NCBI GenBank assembly: GCA_964584785.1
Contig: CAZPBY010000010.1
Location: 67,644 to 131,643 of the forward strand
Length of the DNA: 64,000 nt
Reading direction: 5' to 3'
Origin: JAHFTY01 sp964584785
GTDB lineage: Bacteria; Acidobacteriota; Terriglobia; 20CM-2-55-15
The notes below the pieces were generated by a model that did no database searches, was not told where the DNA came from, and saw only the letters and a program-made list of their open reading frames with translations. Made by a program: the position numbers and the translations under genes. How positions within the stretch are numbered: position 1 is the first letter of the stretch; every line of letters starts with the position of its first letter. Positions 62,297 to 64,000 of the stretch are shown here, in pieces.

Positions 62297-62719
62297 ATGA
62301 AAGTTCGTGACGTGATGACCTGCGATGTCGAAGCCATTCGAATGAATTCGAGCCTGGTCGGTGCTGCCAAGCTGATGCGCCGTGAGAACATCGGTTTTTT
62401 GCCGGTGATGAATGAGAACGAAACCGTCGTGGGTGTCGTGACCGACCGCGATCTTGTCGTGAGAGGACTCAGCGAAGGACGGAATGTCTATATGACACGC
62501 GTCAGCGAGGTCATGACCCCGGCAGCGGTGTGGTGCTACGCCGACGATGTTTTGACCGAAGCTGCCGAAATGATGGAGGTCAATCATATTCGCAGATTGC
62601 TCGTTCTCGACGGCGCCAAAAGGCTTGTGGGCTTACTCTCGCTCGATGATCTCGCGGCCAGGATGAGCAGCGACCGATTGCTTGGCACGGTTCTTCGAAG
62701 CGTCAGCGCAGCCGCTTGA
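62297..62719 (+). CDS. CBS-domain pair protein
   Basis: The 140-residue protein is a Bateman module of two CBS domains: MKVRDVMTCDVEAIRMNSS, GFLPVMNENETVVGVVTDRDLV, then VMTPAAVWCYADDVLTEAA and RRLLVLDGAKRLVGLLSLDD. It binds adenosine nucleotides and senses energy state in related proteins. It stands alone with GGGGAGG upstream of the start. Confidence 0.9.
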   Translation: MKVRDVMTCDVEAIRMNSSLVGAAKLMRRENIGFLPVMNENETVVGVVTDRDLVVRGLSEGRNVYMTRVSEVMTPAAVWCYADDVLTEAAEMMEVNHIRRLLVLDGAKRLVGLLSLDDLAARMSSDRLLGTVLRSVSAAA

Positions 62720-62782
62720 TCACCGTGCTGCACGTCTAGGACAATCCCGATACTTGCGATGCGGAAACGGGGTGCATAAGCC

Positions 62783-63025
62783 GTGAAGAGTGTTGTGAAG
62801 AAATGGGGAAACAGTGCTGCCGTAAGCATTCCGGCTGCGATAATGGAAGCGATCCCGCTTGAACTTGATGAACCGGTCGACGTGCGTGAGGAAGCTGGTC
62901 GGATCGTCATCGAACCGGTACGGCACAAAGCGTACGACATTAACGTGCTGGTCAACCGAATCACCCGCGAGAATCTGCATAAGGCCGTGGATTTCGGTTC
63001 GGCGGTGGGTAAAGAGGTCTGGTAG
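62783..63025 (+). CDS. MazE/AbrB-family antitoxin
   Basis: The 80-residue protein (GTG start at 62783) has an AbrB swapped-hairpin domain: VVKKWGNSAAVSIPAAIMEAI, then LDEPVDVREEAGRIVIEPVR, and an acidic/hydrophobic C-terminal tail that would wrap a toxin. The stop TAG overlaps the GTG of the mazF frame by one base. The antitoxin looks intact while the toxin is degenerate. Confidence 0.88.
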   Translation: MKSVVKKWGNSAAVSIPAAIMEAIPLELDEPVDVREEAGRIVIEPVRHKAYDINVLVNRITRENLHKAVDFGSAVGKEVW

Positions 63026-63327
63026 TGCCGCGTCAATATGTGCCTAACGCCGGCGACATCGTCTGGCTGAACTTCACTCCGCGCGCTGGACGAGAACAGG
63101 CCGGTCATCGGCCCGCTCTCGTTTTGAGTCCAGCCTCTTACAACAGCAAAACCAGTTTCTTTGCGACGAAGACATCGTTTTCCGGAGCACTGCAACTTGG
63201 ATCCGACGCTCTGACGATTTGGCTCGTGGCGAAATACCCTGATGATGACGTCGCGTCAATCAATTCCGGCGCGTTGTTCATTTGTGATGCGCGGTGGAAC
63301 GTTGACTCCGAGGCAACAAACGATTGA
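63025..63327 (+). pseudogene. Truncated/degenerate MazF toxin
   Basis: The first 40 residues match MazF (YVPNAGDIVWLNFTPRAGRE, GHRPALVLSPASYNSKT), including the conserved Arg loop. After SYNSKT the usual CP-ITSQ-K-YPFEV and LADQ-KSLDWR segments are missing in all frames and the frame ends at 100 residues with unrelated sequence. So the C-terminal half is replaced or decayed. RNase activity is unlikely. The antitoxin gene just upstream looks intact. Confidence 0.7.
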
Positions 63328-64000
63328 TCGGGCCGGTCACAAGATTGGCGAGGGCTTGAGGAAGGTTGGTTTTGTCTCAACAAAGATCATTGTGGAGTCA
63401 TTTCAAATTAGCAAAATCGGGTATCGTTGCAACTTACAGAAGCCAAACAAGAAAGCTCGTGTCATTTCTAATTGATTATGAGGCAAATCAAACGCGCAAC
63501 GGCGTTAAGCAACCTGGCTCGGAGGCCTTGCGCATTTGATCCGAACTGTCGTCTGCTTATTTCGTGGCGAAAACAACTCACGGCGTAACAACGAAGGTCT
63601 ACTCGACCGACTAAAAACTCGTTCCGTCCCGCCGAAGACTTTGGTCGGGGTACCGTTAATTAATGATGCGCCAAAGCCCGTTAATAGTGGAGCAGTGAAA
63701 TCACGTCATAGACGACAACTTTGTCGCGGTCTGTCAAAGCAGATCGGCGATCTTCCAAAAGTGGGCGATCGGCGCGGAGAATCCGAAAACTTCGACGCCG
63801 TTGACTCATTCATCTGACAGGCGTTACGTTCAAGAAGTTGCACTCTTGGCCGGAGTGGGGAAATTGGCATACACAGCAGACTCAAAAGCTTCGGCCAACG
63901 GCGATTCAACAACTTCCAAGACCTACCGAAATCTACCTAAAAAAGCGTTCAAACCCACGACTGGCGCGGATTTTTCGCCAATGTTCCGACGGAAAATGGG
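63328..64000. other. 673-bp end region without a recognisable gene
   Basis: No reading frame here has recognisable homology or a good start. Several short frames exist on both strands but look random. The sequence is more AT-rich and less codon-like than the rest of the window. A gene may begin beyond the right edge. Confidence 0.4.

Noticed and set aside
63536..63817. A 93-codon plus-strand frame near the right edge
   Set aside because: No start context, no homology and random-looking composition.
1..64000. tRNA, rRNA, CRISPR arrays or prophage genes
   Set aside because: I looked for T-loop-like motifs, regularly spaced repeats and phage structural proteins and found none that hold up; the inverted repeats are isolated palindromes.

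Overview
The window reads as a chromosomal segment of a moderately high-GC Gram-negative bacterium, most likely an acidobacterium. I base this on the style of the proteins (SMP-30, GMC and YncE-like secreted proteins, DM13 proteins, many two-component systems, ECF sigma/anti-sigma pairs), on an outer-membrane MtrB/PioB porin and TonB, and on many short palindromic repeats. The taxonomic call is inference. I see no rRNA, tRNA, CRISPR array or prophage.

Layout. 1-2.6 kb (minus): a small biosynthetic operon of heme-oxygenase-like diiron protein, hexapeptide acyltransferase, acyl carrier protein and an AMP-forming acyl ligase cut by the left edge. 2.8-6.6 kb (plus): a frameshifted secreted alpha/beta hydrolase, an SDR and an FAD amine-oxidase-like protein. 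6.6-12 kb (minus): an iscRSUA-hscBA-iscX Fe-S operon with no ferredoxin gene, preceded by a 25-bp palindrome shaped like an IscR operator. 12.4-26.3 kb (minus): a YncE-like propeller, an NtrC-type two-component pair, a universal stress protein (USP), a decayed PP2C phosphatase, otsB-otsA, a NarL-type pair, Hsp20, a hydrolase/phosphoribosyltransferase pair, a probable selenoprotein and another NarL-type regulator.

26.4-30.2 kb: a ferritin-like protein and two ECF sigma/anti-sigma pairs, one linked to an aquaporin. 30.4-44.9 kb: sugar oxidation and periplasmic redox genes (SMP-30 lactonase, GlcG-cupin, two DM13 proteins, NDH-2, glucose dehydrogenase, large glucosidase, VOC protein, GMC oxidoreductase, multicopper oxidase, SRPBCC protein). 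45.1-52.8 kb (minus): an electron-transfer block of MtrB/PioB porin, decaheme MtrA/DmsE-like cytochrome, nonaheme cytochrome, cytochrome b, Rieske protein and USP. 53.0-58.2 kb (minus): hemN, TonB, a receiver protein, a USP, a Cys-rich protein, a hemerythrin-like protein and an RRM protein. 58.3-60 kb: an ISNCY-like insertion sequence with 25-bp terminal repeats. 60.2-63.3 kb: a zinc alcohol dehydrogenase, CoA-binding and CBS proteins, and a MazE/MazF locus whose toxin is degenerate.

How it fits together. The strongest novelty is at 24520-25572. An in-frame TGA lies exactly at the first position of a CxxC redox motif in a secreted redoxin fused to a DsbD-N-like domain. A hairpin follows the TGA at a distance suitable for a bacterial SECIS, and no other indel is needed to join the halves. 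Its upstream region shares a GGGAATAAAA-N12-GTCTTT element with the ECF sigma gene near 30.2 kb, suggesting a shared envelope or redox stress regulon. The heme-rich block could carry quinol electrons through a Rieske/cytochrome b module to multiheme cytochromes and across the outer membrane. Several genes carry single-base frameshifts, which could be real decay or assembly error.
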